Positions 46,751 through 59,700 of a DNA stretch of 64,000 nucleotides are shown piece by piece. Position numbers and translations under genes: made by a program. This DNA is from Cheilinus undulatus. Lineage: Eukaryota > Chordata > Actinopteri > Labriformes > Labridae. Numbering within the stretch: position 1 is the first letter of the stretch; each line of letters starts with the position of its first letter. The notes under the pieces were generated by a model. It saw nothing but the letters and a program-made list of their open reading frames with translations, was not told the origin of the DNA and did not search any database. The stretch covers positions 4,091,207 through 4,155,206 of the forward strand of contig NC_054886.1 in the NCBI RefSeq assembly GCF_018320785.1, read 5' to 3'.

Positions 46751-49700
46751 TCCTTTTTTTTTTTCTTACTTTATTTATTGTTGTTTAAACAAATACAAAA
46801 CATGTTGATGAAATGAAGATTATGACACACAGATTCCCCACCCTCACCCTTCAGGAGGCAAATAACAGGTTATACACTCAAAATGAGAGTAAAATGTAGT
46901 CCACCAAAATACACAGATACATACAATGATTGAATAAATGAGTATTTACATTGGAAATCAAAAACTAAATAGATATAAAAGAAGAAAATAATAAAACATT
47001 ACTCATTTTAGATAATGGAACAAGTTAAAGGGGAAAAACATGAAATAAAACAAAACAATAAAGAAATAAAAATAAGCTGATGCTCAGATTTGTACTATCT
47101 GTTCAGTATTACCAGATGATAAATGACATGCCATGTCTCACAATTTCCCACAAACTGAAATCTCATATATACAGTGACCAAGTAACAAGAAGACCTCGTA
47201 TCTCAAAGCAGGATTAAAGTTTTGACATGTGGTACAAATAAGGACCAAGTCTTACTGTATTTCTCTGCAGATCCACGTACAGAATACCTGATTTTCTCCA
47301 AGTTCAAAAACATCATGACCTCGTGGATCCACTGAGTAAAAGTAGGAGGGGTTTTACTCTTCCAATGAAGCAAAATGAGACGACAGCCAATCAGAGATGC
47401 AAAAGCTAGAGCATTTTTACAGGAAAGGGGGAGCTTTATACCTTCTTCTATTACTCCAAAAATTGCTGTCAGAGGGTCGGGATTAATAGTCTCATTCCTT
47501 ATTGCTGAAATAGAAGGAAAAACCAGGGTCCAGAAATTGGAGAGAGATTGACAAGACCAAAACATGTGACAAAGGGAAACAGGGGAGTACTGACACCGAG
47601 GGCATGCCGGGTCAACATTGGGATAAATCTTTGCCAATTTATCATTAGAGTAGTGAAGACAGTGCACCACTTTAAATTGGATGACTCCATGACCAACACA
47701 GAAGGACCAAGTGTGTATTTTAGAGATCATGTTTTCCCAAGTTTCATCCAGAATGGGTTCCCCAATATCAGCCTCCCAGGCAGTTTTAGATTTTTCCCAT
47801 TTAATCAAACCTCTCTTGGATGGGTCAACGTTGAGTCCTAATATGATATATCTTCCGGGGAGTTTGGCAAATTGTAAACCTGGCAAAGTGAAATAAATGG
47901 TAAGAAGCCCTCCTCATGAAACAAATCCTTAAAGAAAACAAGAGCGTTTGTATGCCACAATGAAAATGCCGAGTCTAGTTGAGATGGCCTGAAGAGATGG
48001 TTAAACATAATAGGGCAAACTCTATTTATACCTTTAAGGCCAAAATGTCTCCTGAACTGGTCCCATATTTGAACTGAGTTTTTAACAACCAAATTAACAA
48101 TCAAATTCTGGTTAGTGTTTTTAGTACTCAGTGGTGTTGTCAGAAATGACACTGGAGAGACTGGGAGAGTTGACTTTAACTCCATGTCTACCCAAAGGGC
48201 TCCTTCTTTGCCAGCGAACACTGTGGTCCAATAATTGAGTTTGGCAATGTTAGAAGCCCAGTAGTAGTGTCAAAAATTGGGTAAGCCCAGACCTCCCTCT
48301 GATTTAGCTCACTCTAGATGAGGTTTTTTAACTCTTGTTGTGGATTTATTCCATATAAATGAAGAAACAAGAGCATCTAGTTGAAGGAAAAAGGACTTAA
48401 GGAGGAAAATGGGTATCATCTGAAATAAATAAAGAAACTTAGGCATTATTGTCATCTTCACTGAATTAATCCGGCCAGCCAGTGAAATGGGGAGCTTCGA
48501 CCATCCTAAGTAACTGAAGGTATCATTTTCTAATTTAGGTGGTTATAAGTCAGCTGTCTGGCCAAATCATTTAGCGGAAAGAGGAGAGTCTTAGCTAGAT
48601 TTACCTTATACCCTGAGATCTTTCTGAATCTCTTTAGTAGATCTAACAGGTGCGGCACACCTTCTGATGGGTTTGACAAATAAAGAAGCAGATCATCTGC
48701 ATATAAAGATGTTTTGTGGTAAATTGTACCTCTGGTTATACCCCTGATTTTATCCTCTGACCTCATGGCAATTGCTAAGGGTTGGATTGCAATGTCAAAT
48801 AAAAATGGAGATAAACCACAGCCCTGTCTGGTACCTCTATGGAGCATAAAATATTCAGATATCACCCCATTAGTCTGGACTGCTGCCATAGGTGCCCAGT
48901 ATAACATTTTGATCCACTTGCAGAAAACTGGCCCCATACCAAACTTCTCCAACACTGCCAAAAGATAATCCCACTCAACCCTATCAAACACCTTCTGGGC
49001 ATCTAGAGACAGGATGACTTCTGGCTGTAGGGTTGAGTGGGAAGATAATAGCACATTAAGTAACCTCTGCATATAGAAAAAGGAGTGCTGTCCAGGGATA
49101 AAGCCTGTTTGGTCCTCATCAATAGTTGAAGGCACTACTGTCTTTAAACCACGTGCAAGAACTTTAGTTCGTATTTTGTAGTTGCACCCAAGTAAACTAA
49201 TTGGTCTATACCAACTACATTCTAGGGGATCTTTACCCTTCTTTAGCAGTACACATATTATCATCTGAGATAGGGTCTGTGGCAGTTTCCCACAGGAAAG
49301 AGATTCCTCATATACAGACTTAAGAATAGGTGCAAGTTTTAAAATTCAACGGGAGACCCATCTGATCCTGGTGCTTTCCCACTCTGAGTTGCTTTAATAG
49401 CAGACAATATTTCCTCAGCTGTTATGGAGGTTTCCAGGGAGGCCTGGGCTTCAGGGCTTATTTTTGAGATATCCAATGTATCAAGGAATGCATATATTTC
49501 AGTCAGCTCATTTTCTGACTCAGATTGGTAGAGATTAGAATAGAAATGTTTAAACTGATCATTCATGGTCTGGGGATTATGAGAGCTTGTGTTAGGATCT
49601 AAATTCATTCCTGGTATAGTGCGTTCCTCTGAATGTTGTTTGAGCTGAAGTGAAAGCAACCTGCCTGCTCTATCACTGTGCTCAGAATGAACTTGTTTAG

Positions 49701-50040
49701 ATTTCTCTAAAGCCTTTTCTGTCTGCCAGGTTGAAAGGTTGTTGTATTCAGACTGAAGCAGTAGCTTTTCCTTATATAAATCAGGTGTAGGTGAGACAGC
49801 ATGTCTTTTGTCTAAATCAGCAATATTATGGCTTAATTCATCAAGTCGTTTACTGTGTTTCCTGCTTCTGTGAGTAATAAAAGAAATGATCTGTCCCCTT
49901 AAGTAACATTTCAATGATTCCCAAAGAATCCCCCTTGAAACATCTGGAGTTAACTCAAGGAATAGATCTATTTGTTCATTGAGGAATGTTTTTTTAATTG
50001 GTTACATGAGAGCCAATGGGGATCCAAATGCCAGATACGC
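46751..50040 (-). mobile_element. L1-type LINE, 5'-truncated, ORF2 remains
   Basis: The poly-A tail is the T-run at 46751-46763. Minus-strand frames: 49339-49914 (SDRAGRLLSLQLKQHSEERT, SGKAPGSDGSPVEF), 48530-49264 (DPLECSWYRPISLLGCNYKI, GTRQGCGLSPFLFDIAIQPL, SLYADDLLLYL with the YADD catalytic box), 47838-48221 and 47203-47886 (CPRCQYSPVSLCHMFWSCQS, the C-terminal Cys-rich region). This is the order of L1-clade ORF2. The endonuclease and ORF1 are missing. At least three frame breaks. Confidence 0.88.
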
Positions 50041-50067
50041 TGGAAACTATATTGTCTGGAAACCGTA

Positions 50068-50275
50068 AACAGTCATGGACGAAAGTATTGGCACCCCTGG
50101 AATTTCTCCAGAAAATATACCATTTCTCCTGGAAATTGTTGCAGTTACAAATGTTTTTAGTACACACGATTATTTCCTTTAAGTGCATTAGAGCAATAGA
50201 AAAAAAACAGCAGCAAAAAGACAAAATTGACATAATTTTACACAAAACTCAAAAAATGGGCCGGACAAAAAAGAC
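50068..50275 (+). mobile_element. Tc1-like terminal fragment
   Basis: ACAGTCATGGACGAAAGTAT then TGGCACCCCTGGAATTTCTC is a Tc1-like end; ACACAAAACTCAAAAAATGGG follows as in fish relatives. No transposase is present. It meets the truncated 5' side of the L1. Confidence 0.6.
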
Positions 50276-50775
50276 TTGATATAAATACACACACTGGCTG
50301 TGTACTGTATCAGAATAAGTCATAATGAAACTACAATACTGCATCAGAAAAAACAAAAAAGAAAAGGAAAACATACCAGATTAAGATACAAACCTCCCCT
50401 TGCCATCCTGGAACCCTGGGCTGGTCTTCCCTGAGCATGAGACTGCCCTACAAATAGTCCCCCTACCTTCTAGCATATAACAGGTTAAATCCACTCTTAA
50501 CTCTCAAAAGAACCCTACATGGGTCAACTAGCAATAAATGGGTCCATCTTTGATTTGTTCTTCAAATGGCTACACCTTGATGAGATCATTAAATAGAAAC
50601 AAACCATCATTCAGAATCCACAGCTGCAGACAGCATCACAGCATAAGTGGGTAAGCCTTGAAATAAAATATATTTATATGCCCCTTTTTAAGCTAAAATA
50701 CTGACTTTTAGACTGAGTGAGAGCAAAAACCTATATTTAAATTTTAATCCATGCAGAGCTCGTAAACCCATGTCT
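50276..50775. other. 3' flank of zinc-finger gene 2, no other gene
   Basis: Immediately downstream (minus strand) of the gene 2 stop. AT-rich, no clear AATAAA near the stop on the minus strand. Confidence 0.4.
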
Positions 50776-53700
50776 TTACATGTCGCTGCTCACGAGCGGC
50801 CCCAAGCTCTCTTTTTTGACACATTTGTGTGTTTTCATCTCAGAGCTCCATGTGAAGCTTTTCTCACAACCAACACACCAGTACGGCCTGTGTCCGGTGT
50901 GGATACGCAGATGCTCCTCAAGATTGTGAGTTGAAACAAACCTTTTATCACAGCGCTCACACTGGTATTCTCTGCCACCTTTATGGGTCAGTTTATGTCT
51001 GCCAAGTGAAGATAACCTGCCAAAACTCTTCCCACACTCCCCACAGACGTATGGTTTCAGACCAGTGTGGACGCGTTCATGTGTGATGCATTCCCATTGA
51101 CTTCTGAAGGCTTTCTCACAGTGTCTACATTTGTGTGGTCCAGTGTGGATCTGCTGGTGGAGTGTTACACTGTAAAAAATGTCCGTAGAAAATACGGCAA
51201 AAGACTGTCAAATAGCAACAGTAAAAGACCGTAAAACAAATAAACATATATTACTGTATAAAATACACAGAATTGCTGTAAATCAAGCAACAGTATGAAA
51301 CATAAATTTTTACAATTAAAGTACGTAATAATTACAAAATTGTACCGTTTAAACGAAAGAAGATTGTGAAAATAAAGGAAAAATACTGTAATCTTCAAGA
51401 CGGGCAATTACTCTAAAAATTACAGTAGTATTTTGTTAAAATTACAGACTTTTCTCTCATGTACATTTAAATTCACAGTAAAAATCTGTGAAAAAAATTG
51501 CAATCACATACCGTAATTTTAGCAGGGACAAGAGGTTAAAAATACTGCACGATCAGGAAAGTTCTGTAGAAAATACAGTAAAAACCTGTCAACCTGCAAA
51601 ACCTGTGAACAAGCACCAATTTGTTGTTATGTTCACATTTGTTTCTCAGTGCTACACCACATGATGCTGCCTTGTGAAATAAACGGACAGTTACAGTTAA
51701 TATGAAAACCTTACTGAAACCAAGAATGGTACCAAAAATCATTTTGTTTGTTCTTAATTTGATGGATGAAAGTGGTCAATTATTTTAGTTTAACTGATTT
51801 ATTGGAAAAGAATGATGTTAATTGCTCTCACAAAGAATGCCATTGCATTTGTAAAGCCATTCCACTTCCTTTAATGCATCTAACACAAAATACATTGATG
51901 TACTTTAATGTTTCAGTCAATCTTTCAGAACTGAAATTGGATGACACATATTACCGATAGGAAATATAACAAGGTAATTGGAAAGAACTATTTTATATAT
52001 ACATAAAGAGAGAGAGAGAGAGATACATACTGTATATATAATATGTATATAACACAGTTGAATATATAGTATATACATTATATAAATACAATAGTTATTT
52101 TTACTGGTTAAATAACTTAAACATGAATGCAAATAGAATGACAAGAAACCCTCCATAATCAGTTTTAAAAATGAATGGGAACTGTACATATAGTCTATCA
52201 AATTGATTTCTAAGGAAAAAAATTCTTAAAAAAACAATATGAAACCATGGTTTAGTTTCTGAAATTTTAATTTACTTCTCATACCTTATGTAATTTAATC
52301 TAAACTTCTCTTTACCTGTATGTGGGTTATTTATGTCTAGAAAATACGTTTTGTTTCATGTGCCAGTGCTGTATTAACTATTGGAATCTGTTCAATAAAG
52401 TTGTATCAATATAAAAAATAAATATATAAAAATAATTTTGAAAAACTGTTTCCCATCGCCATTCAACCCTGTCTACACAGGAACGTTTTCTATTCTGTCT
52501 GTACTAGAACAGCGATTTGGGTGTTTAAAAATGGAACAATTTGGAAACGAGCTACAGAGTGAACAGTTTTCAGTCGCCTCCCTCCATGTACACAAACAGT
52601 GCTGCTTTCTCGAAATGCGTTTGCGCACTGTGGTTGCAGTCAATTGCCATGCGCGAATACGGTTTCGCGCAGGCGCGGGGAAAGATGGACCTTATACGCA
52701 TGCGTGTGTGGTTCGTTGGAAAATCAAACCGCCAACGGCTGCCTGGTAAACTACAGCGTTTTCGTGTCTTCTGTGGTCTCGTGTGCGCGGAAATATTTCA
52801 TAAAGTTGCTGTCTGCTCGTAGAACGGGCTGCAAACGAAGATGGAATACAAAGCAGGACATTGGCGTGTATTAATTCGATGTCACCCGGAGCATCAGCCT
52901 ACGAGCTATTGGTAAGGTATGTAGAACTTCTTTTGTCGTAGTGTCAAATCTTTCTTGAGTTCTTTTCATTCAGTAACACCACGTGTTTATAGGTAGAAGT
53001 TAAATGGGTCAGGAGGCATTTTGTTTCAATTCTAGACCAGCCAACATTGCTGTCTGATTTGTATTTTTTGCTGTCATTTTAGCGTGGAGAACGTTTAACA
53101 CTTGCTTTGTTGGGGTCCATAAGTGAACCCCAAGCTCAGAGCTAACTCCGCCCACTTCAGACTTTTGAAAAATGCACAAAAAATGGGCGGTTGGATACTG
53201 GGAACACTGGGAAGAGGGAAAGAAAAAGGACGGAGTTTTCCAGATGAGGTGGGAGTGACCGTGAGGACCGTGATGTCCCCTAGCCAAAAAGTGAGAGTCC
53301 CACCGCAGCACTGATGCTTCAGATGAAGGATTTTTCCCCTTCAGAGTCATATTCATATCTGTGTTCAGAGTCACATTCATATCTGTGTTCAGAGTCACAT
53401 TCATATCTGTGTTCAGAGTCACATTCATATCTGTGTTCAGAGTCATATTCATATCTGTGTTCAGAGTCCCCTGAGGCAGGCTTTCCAGCTTATTCCTACC
53501 CTTCCATGGATATGGGCGCAACTTCCGCTCCGTTCTATCTAAATGGGACTTTGCATAGAAACCAGATGCTAAAAGGTGACTATTAAAGCAATTTTAATAC
53601 CAAACTACATAAACTAAGACTGCTTCACCTCAGACGGGATAATATTATTATTATTTCTCTAGCCTCTACTGGAGAGTTCAAATTGATGACATTACTTTAG

Positions 53701-56700
53701 ATAACCTACAAGGGCATATTTAGCTAACTTTAGTAGCTTTATATCGGTATAAAAAGATACATTTCTAGTTTGTGGAGTTGCTGAAATTCTCATTTTACAA
53801 ACTAATCCCTCTTAAATATGGGAATTATATTTATAAAATTATCCATGACTCAAGTTGCCAGCTCTTCATTTTGGTAAATGTCAAGTTTTGTATTAAGAAT
53901 TAATGATAAATTAATACTAAAAGAATCACATCCCTGATGCACTTAGACAGTGGACAGCATGTTGTGAGAGACATATTTAACTTTGTCATAATATTAGTAC
54001 CATGAACATAGCAACAGGTACTGAGCATTACAGAAAATATGATTAAAACATTTCAGCTCATTGATTTAACAAAACGAAGCAGTATTTATTACAGCAAATA
54101 TTTATTTATTTCAGAACAACCACTGTTGACACTAAATCACTTTAGTAAGCCTTTGGAAAAATCATGTTTTGCTATTATTGTTACTGTACTGGAAGTTCCA
54201 CTTCCATTCATAGCTACAGTAGACCCCAGGAATAATGTGGTATCCACCTTATTTACTTATCTACAGCTTATAATACAAACAATGTGAACATGTGATAACA
54301 AAAATATAAATATTTACAAATTCCAGAAGAATTCCTATTGAAACAACTGTGGTTCTTTGTTAGCGTCTATAGTTAGCTGCTGTACTAGAATACATGTATT
54401 TAATGTAGCCTACTTCCGTTTTGGCACCGGAAGTTTCGCCCATATTCACATTTACAGTAGCGGCCCCAGGAATAAGGGGGATAGTGTGGTGGTGGACTGT
54501 GGTGGTCCTGGGCACTACCTGTTGGCTCCAGCACCTCCTAAATGCACAATGGGGATATGTGCACGTCAGTGTCATGGCACTAAAGATTTAATAGCTCACT
54601 TGATTTTTGCAGGATGCCACAAAGCTCAAGATTCAGAGAGGACAGTTGGAGGGCTGCTCAGAGGACATAAAGGGCTTCTCTCCTGTTTCGACAAAAAAGA
54701 AGACAACCTCTTTTGCCTTGTTGAAACATTCTTGCCAGATGGGGTACCAGTGGAAAGCCTGCCCCATGTATTGTTTTTTGTAGTAAGTGGATCTCAGAAA
54801 CACTTTAAAGACTCATTTGGATGGTAATGGATGATTTGCTTGTAATTCTTTTCTACTTTTATCATCCTCCCAGGAGCCTCTTGCTAGGCTTCAAGGCAGC
54901 TCATGCTATGCATTGACCAGCATTGGGATCCACTCAGGAGTTCCTACAGAGGTAATAATTTTTCCTCTTTAGAGGTAGTTATATGGTATAGTGTAATGCT
55001 GGCAAAATGTTTTATTTCCTTCCAGCTGTGTGCATCATATGATACAATATCAGTTATTTTTATAACTGTGTTATCGTCACCTGTAACAACTGCTATCCTG
55101 AGGAAGACGGTTCAGAGCAATAAGAGCCAAAACTAACAGACTGAAAAACAGCACATATCCCAGAGCAGTTGCAATAATAAACTAGAAAAGCACTCAGAGA
55201 GCGCAGACCTCCGCCATTAGCCCTATCTCCCAATAGTGAAAAGTCCTTTAAAATTCCTAGATCCAGACGATGATCTGGATCAGTCCCAAAATCAAATCAG
55301 TTCTTCCTTTTGCCATTTCTGACATTCCCTGGAAATTTCATCAGAATCTATCCATAACTTTTTGGGTTATGTTGCCAACAAACAAACTAACAAACCCTGC
55401 GATCACATGACCTCCTTGGCAGAGGTAATAATAATTGCACTGAATGGAACTGTGCAAAATTTCGTTGTACTTGTGTACAATGACAATAAAGATTCTGGTT
55501 CAGATTTTTAGGTTTGATGGTATCCAAATTTTCAAATTTAAAAAACAAAAAAGAAATAGATGTGCAGCATTTTTTTCTAAACCAAAACTGTTGTGAGCAG
55601 AAAAAGCGCAAGGGCAAGCAAGATGACATACAGAGCTGTGGGATCAACACACACTCTAAGTGGAGAGGGTAGCACCAGTCACAGCTTAGTGTTGATTTTA
55701 GAAGAACATATAAACACAGCAACACCCGTCTGATAACTGCTTAACAGCTGGATCACTCTACATGTATGTCTGCATTTTGTGTCTGCTGTAGCTTCTGCCA
55801 CAAAACACAAGGGATGTGACAAGACATTCAGCTCACGGGACAAGAAGAGATTGGGTCCCCTCCTTTTTTGAGTGAATTCAAAAATTGGATAGTACTTTGC
55901 AATCAGTGCATACATGAGTGTTCAAAACTTCTAAGTTGACATGATTTGGTGCTTTACCTTGTCTTTCTATTTTTCCTTACTCTTTTTTAAGGTCCTGTTT
56001 CTTCTGCTAGTGGTGACTAGGACTCCATTACTTTATACTGTCTCCGGTATTCCACTCTTCTAAAAAGACGCCAGTTATCAAGGAAAAATAATGGTAAGCC
56101 TTGCACAGCATTTGTACATACCTCAATAAATTCTTTAGATTAATCTTTCTTTAAGCAACATGAAGCCATTTTATGTTTATTTTATGTAGTTTACACCAAG
56201 CACTGCATTAATCTGGTCATGTAGAAATACCCAGAATATTGCCATGCCACTGCTTTGTCCAGCTTGTTCTCAGTGTTCTGATGATCACACCATATGGGGG
56301 CCAATACAGTTTTCTGTGTGAGTCATATGTTTTCATTATGATTGATTTAAAATTCAGCGCCCATCATCTTTGTTACAGCAAAATCCTTTTGTAGCATTTA
56401 GGGTAAGTGTACCCATTAGGCCCACCAAAATCTAAGTTCACGTATTTTTCATAGATACTAAGATGGTTTATAAACATGATCATTTGTTAGAATGAAGGAT
56501 TAATCCCTCATTTGAAGGTATATTTATTTACTTATGCATATTTTAGAGAACAAATTAAAGAAATGTTATGAATAAAGTCAAAAGTCTGGCATGGGCTTAA
56601 TTGGTACCTAAGTACCATTTAAGCCCACGTGTGTTCCAAATAAGCCCACAACCACGTTTATTGACAGAAATTAAAAAAAATTATTACATTTTTCAAGTAG

Positions 56701-59700
56701 TAAACATATATTAATTCAGTAACATGTTATACATGTTAAACACAATTTATTTTTTGAACTTGGCTTTAATGTTTGGCTTGTAACAATGGACCACCACAAA
56801 CATGACTAAGTAGGCCTAAACCTAATTTTCATTGGCTTCAGTATTTAACATTTCATTGAACATTTTATTTAATATTGACAAAATTTGATTCAATATTGAC
56901 AAAATAAAAAAAATGTGTTTGTTTTTAAAAGTATTAAATGACATTACAGTGAATCAACAATATCTTATTGAACTTGGATTTAATGTTTGGCTGTAACAAT
57001 GATGATTTTAGGACAGTTGCTGTAATTCCTCTTTTTTGTTGGCATTTTTCTCACTATAAACAAATGATTATGCAAAATTAACTGACATAACAATTCTTCT
57101 GGTCAGTGTGTGATCTGTGATGTACTCATGTTAATGAAGTTAGTATAACAACATCCAACACAGGATTACAGCAAAAAGCTATCAAACCTCAAAATTTCAT
57201 TTTTTTCTATTGAAACACATAAGATGGGCTTAAATGGAACACACTGGGCTTAAATGGTTCTACAGTGACTACCAGGGAAATGAAGATAATATGTTCTCAC
57301 CAAAATGAAACAAATGTTTAAAGAAATGCCTGTAGCCTAAATATGCTGCAAAACTTGCCATCACAGTTATTCCTCTTCTGCCAAACTTTCTGAATTATCA
57401 AGGAATTCTTGTTCAAAGTTTTATGTAAGATTTATGTAAAATGAATCAGAAAACACTTAGTTTGTGTACTTATCATTTTTAATCATTAAGCAGTGTATCT
57501 ATCAGTAGGGCTACATGTATTGACTAGTGATTAGCTCGCTACGCTAGCTAGCATGACTCATCTTTTCACATAAAACTAAATAGTAAGAAATTACAAAAAA
57601 CTACCTGTTTATACACAAAAAAACAAATCAATAATCTCTCAAATTACATAATATGAATGTACTTAACAAGTCAGTGGCTGAAAATGGTTGAAAAGAGGTT
57701 TTTTCTGAGGGTCCCAAAACACCAAAGTTTTGAGGCGACTTTATCTGAGCCTCCTTGAGACTGCACAAATGTAGGCGGGCCTTTTTCAATATCTACAAAT
57801 GTGATTGTGTCAAACAAAAACTGACATATAATTAAGAAATTGTGTGATTGGACAAAATAATGTATAGCATAAGACAGGGCCCTCTTTTTTTTTTAAATTG
57901 ACTTCAAAGTTGCAAGTGGGCTTAAATGGTGCCTGGGCTTAATGGGAAGGCTTACCTAATACAATACAATAATAACTTTATTCATCCCGAAGAAATTATA
58001 TAGAAATTATATATAAAACTATATATTATATTTACATGTAAAAGCAAATTCTATATTTATTTGGGTGGTCTTACAAGTAAATATATAAATAAAGAGCATA
58101 GTTTGCAAATATTTATCTTGTGGTTCAACTACCTAAAATCACAATATAACCCTTATGAATGGTTCATACCAAGGTCTTTTGCTAACACTTGTGGTTTGGG
58201 CTATGGTGTGTAGCTTTAAACCAGTGTTAATTTACGACTAAAACTATGACTAAAAATGTTCATCGACAGCTTTGTTTTCCATGACAAAAACTAGACTAAG
58301 ACTAACAAAAATAGATCTGTGATGACTAAAACTGACAAAAACTAAGTTTAGTTTTTGACTAGAATGTATTGTAGTTTTAGTGGACATTCAAAATCCATGA
58401 TATCTCTCCACTGTGGGTAATTCTGTCAAAAAACAATGCAGCTGTAGCTCTTCTGTCTCTCAGCTGTAGAAAGCAGGGACCCCAGGTTTGGCAGGGTGCA
58501 GAGAACATCCCACTATGACTTGGTACCAGATTTCAGTAAGACAATAAATGCTTGGACTAAAAGTAAAACCTAAAATGTGAGGACTTTTTATGGACTAAAA
58601 CTAAATGGACAGAAATTACTAAAATGTGACTGAAACTAAAATTCATTTCACTTAAAGACTAAAACTAAGACTAAAATTAAAAATATCTGCCAAAATTAAA
58701 ACTGCTTTAAATAATGACATCAATTCAAATTTATGTTTAGTTTTTACAGCAATAGCTATGTCACTTTTTTGTGTGGGTCCATATCTTCTTGGATATGTGA
58801 AGGAGGGAGCTCAGTGGATACAAGCCTGGGCACCACAGCTCTAAACTATAAAGGAAAAGCAAATTGCAATTAATATGTCATAACTGTCTCATTATAATCA
58901 ATAACGGAAAAAGTAATTGGCTGTTGTTAGGTGATTGCTGACTTAATAGCTGGCACTTGTGGGTACATTTGCGTTTCTTCACCATATTCTATTATAGAAG
59001 CGATCTGTATGTACTGTACACACTGTTTATTTTATTCTGTTGTGCTGATTGTAAGCATGGCTTATTAGAGCCTAGTTTTTCAAATTTACATCTGTGTAGG
59101 CATTAAACTGAAGCACTGAATCACTCTAACTTTGTTTTGTATATGTACTTCCTGCAGAGAGGATGGAGCCAGTCCAAAGTAGAACACCTGATGAACTGTG
59201 CTCGAGTCTTCAAGAAGATGAAGTTTCTTGGCCATGTGAAGCTTCCCAAGTGGAAGGCCTTCTTCAGTCAAGACTGGACTCATTACTCTTGAATCATTTA
59301 GGGGCAAGTGACTTTGTTTCATCTTCATGCATTACACCAAGGACTACCTGTCATACATATGGACACAAGCTTTTTTTTCCAAGATCTAAACTGCTTTGTG
59401 AGTTTACAGACAAGTTATCAGATGTGTTGAAAGGTTTTTTATAGCAAACATATAACTGCAGAGTTTCTTATTGTTTATCAGAGAGCTTGAATCTTTTGTT
59501 AAAAGTAGGAGTATTAGGGCACTACTACAAAAATCTAGCAAATTAACTGAAATTTCACATGTTTTGTACTGTATTTTTTACAGTAAATTTCTGGCAACCA
59601 CAGCTGCTGGTAATTTACCGTAAAATTTAAAGTAAGGCAGTATTAAGCTACTACTGTAAAATCTGCAAACATCAGCTGTAATTTCTCATGTTTTGTACTG

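Noticed and set aside
53009-53586. Protein with TLNTDMNV or SESHSYLC repeats
   Set aside because: Both strands are open only because the 24-bp minisatellite is a multiple of three; no splice sites or conserved flanks support a gene.
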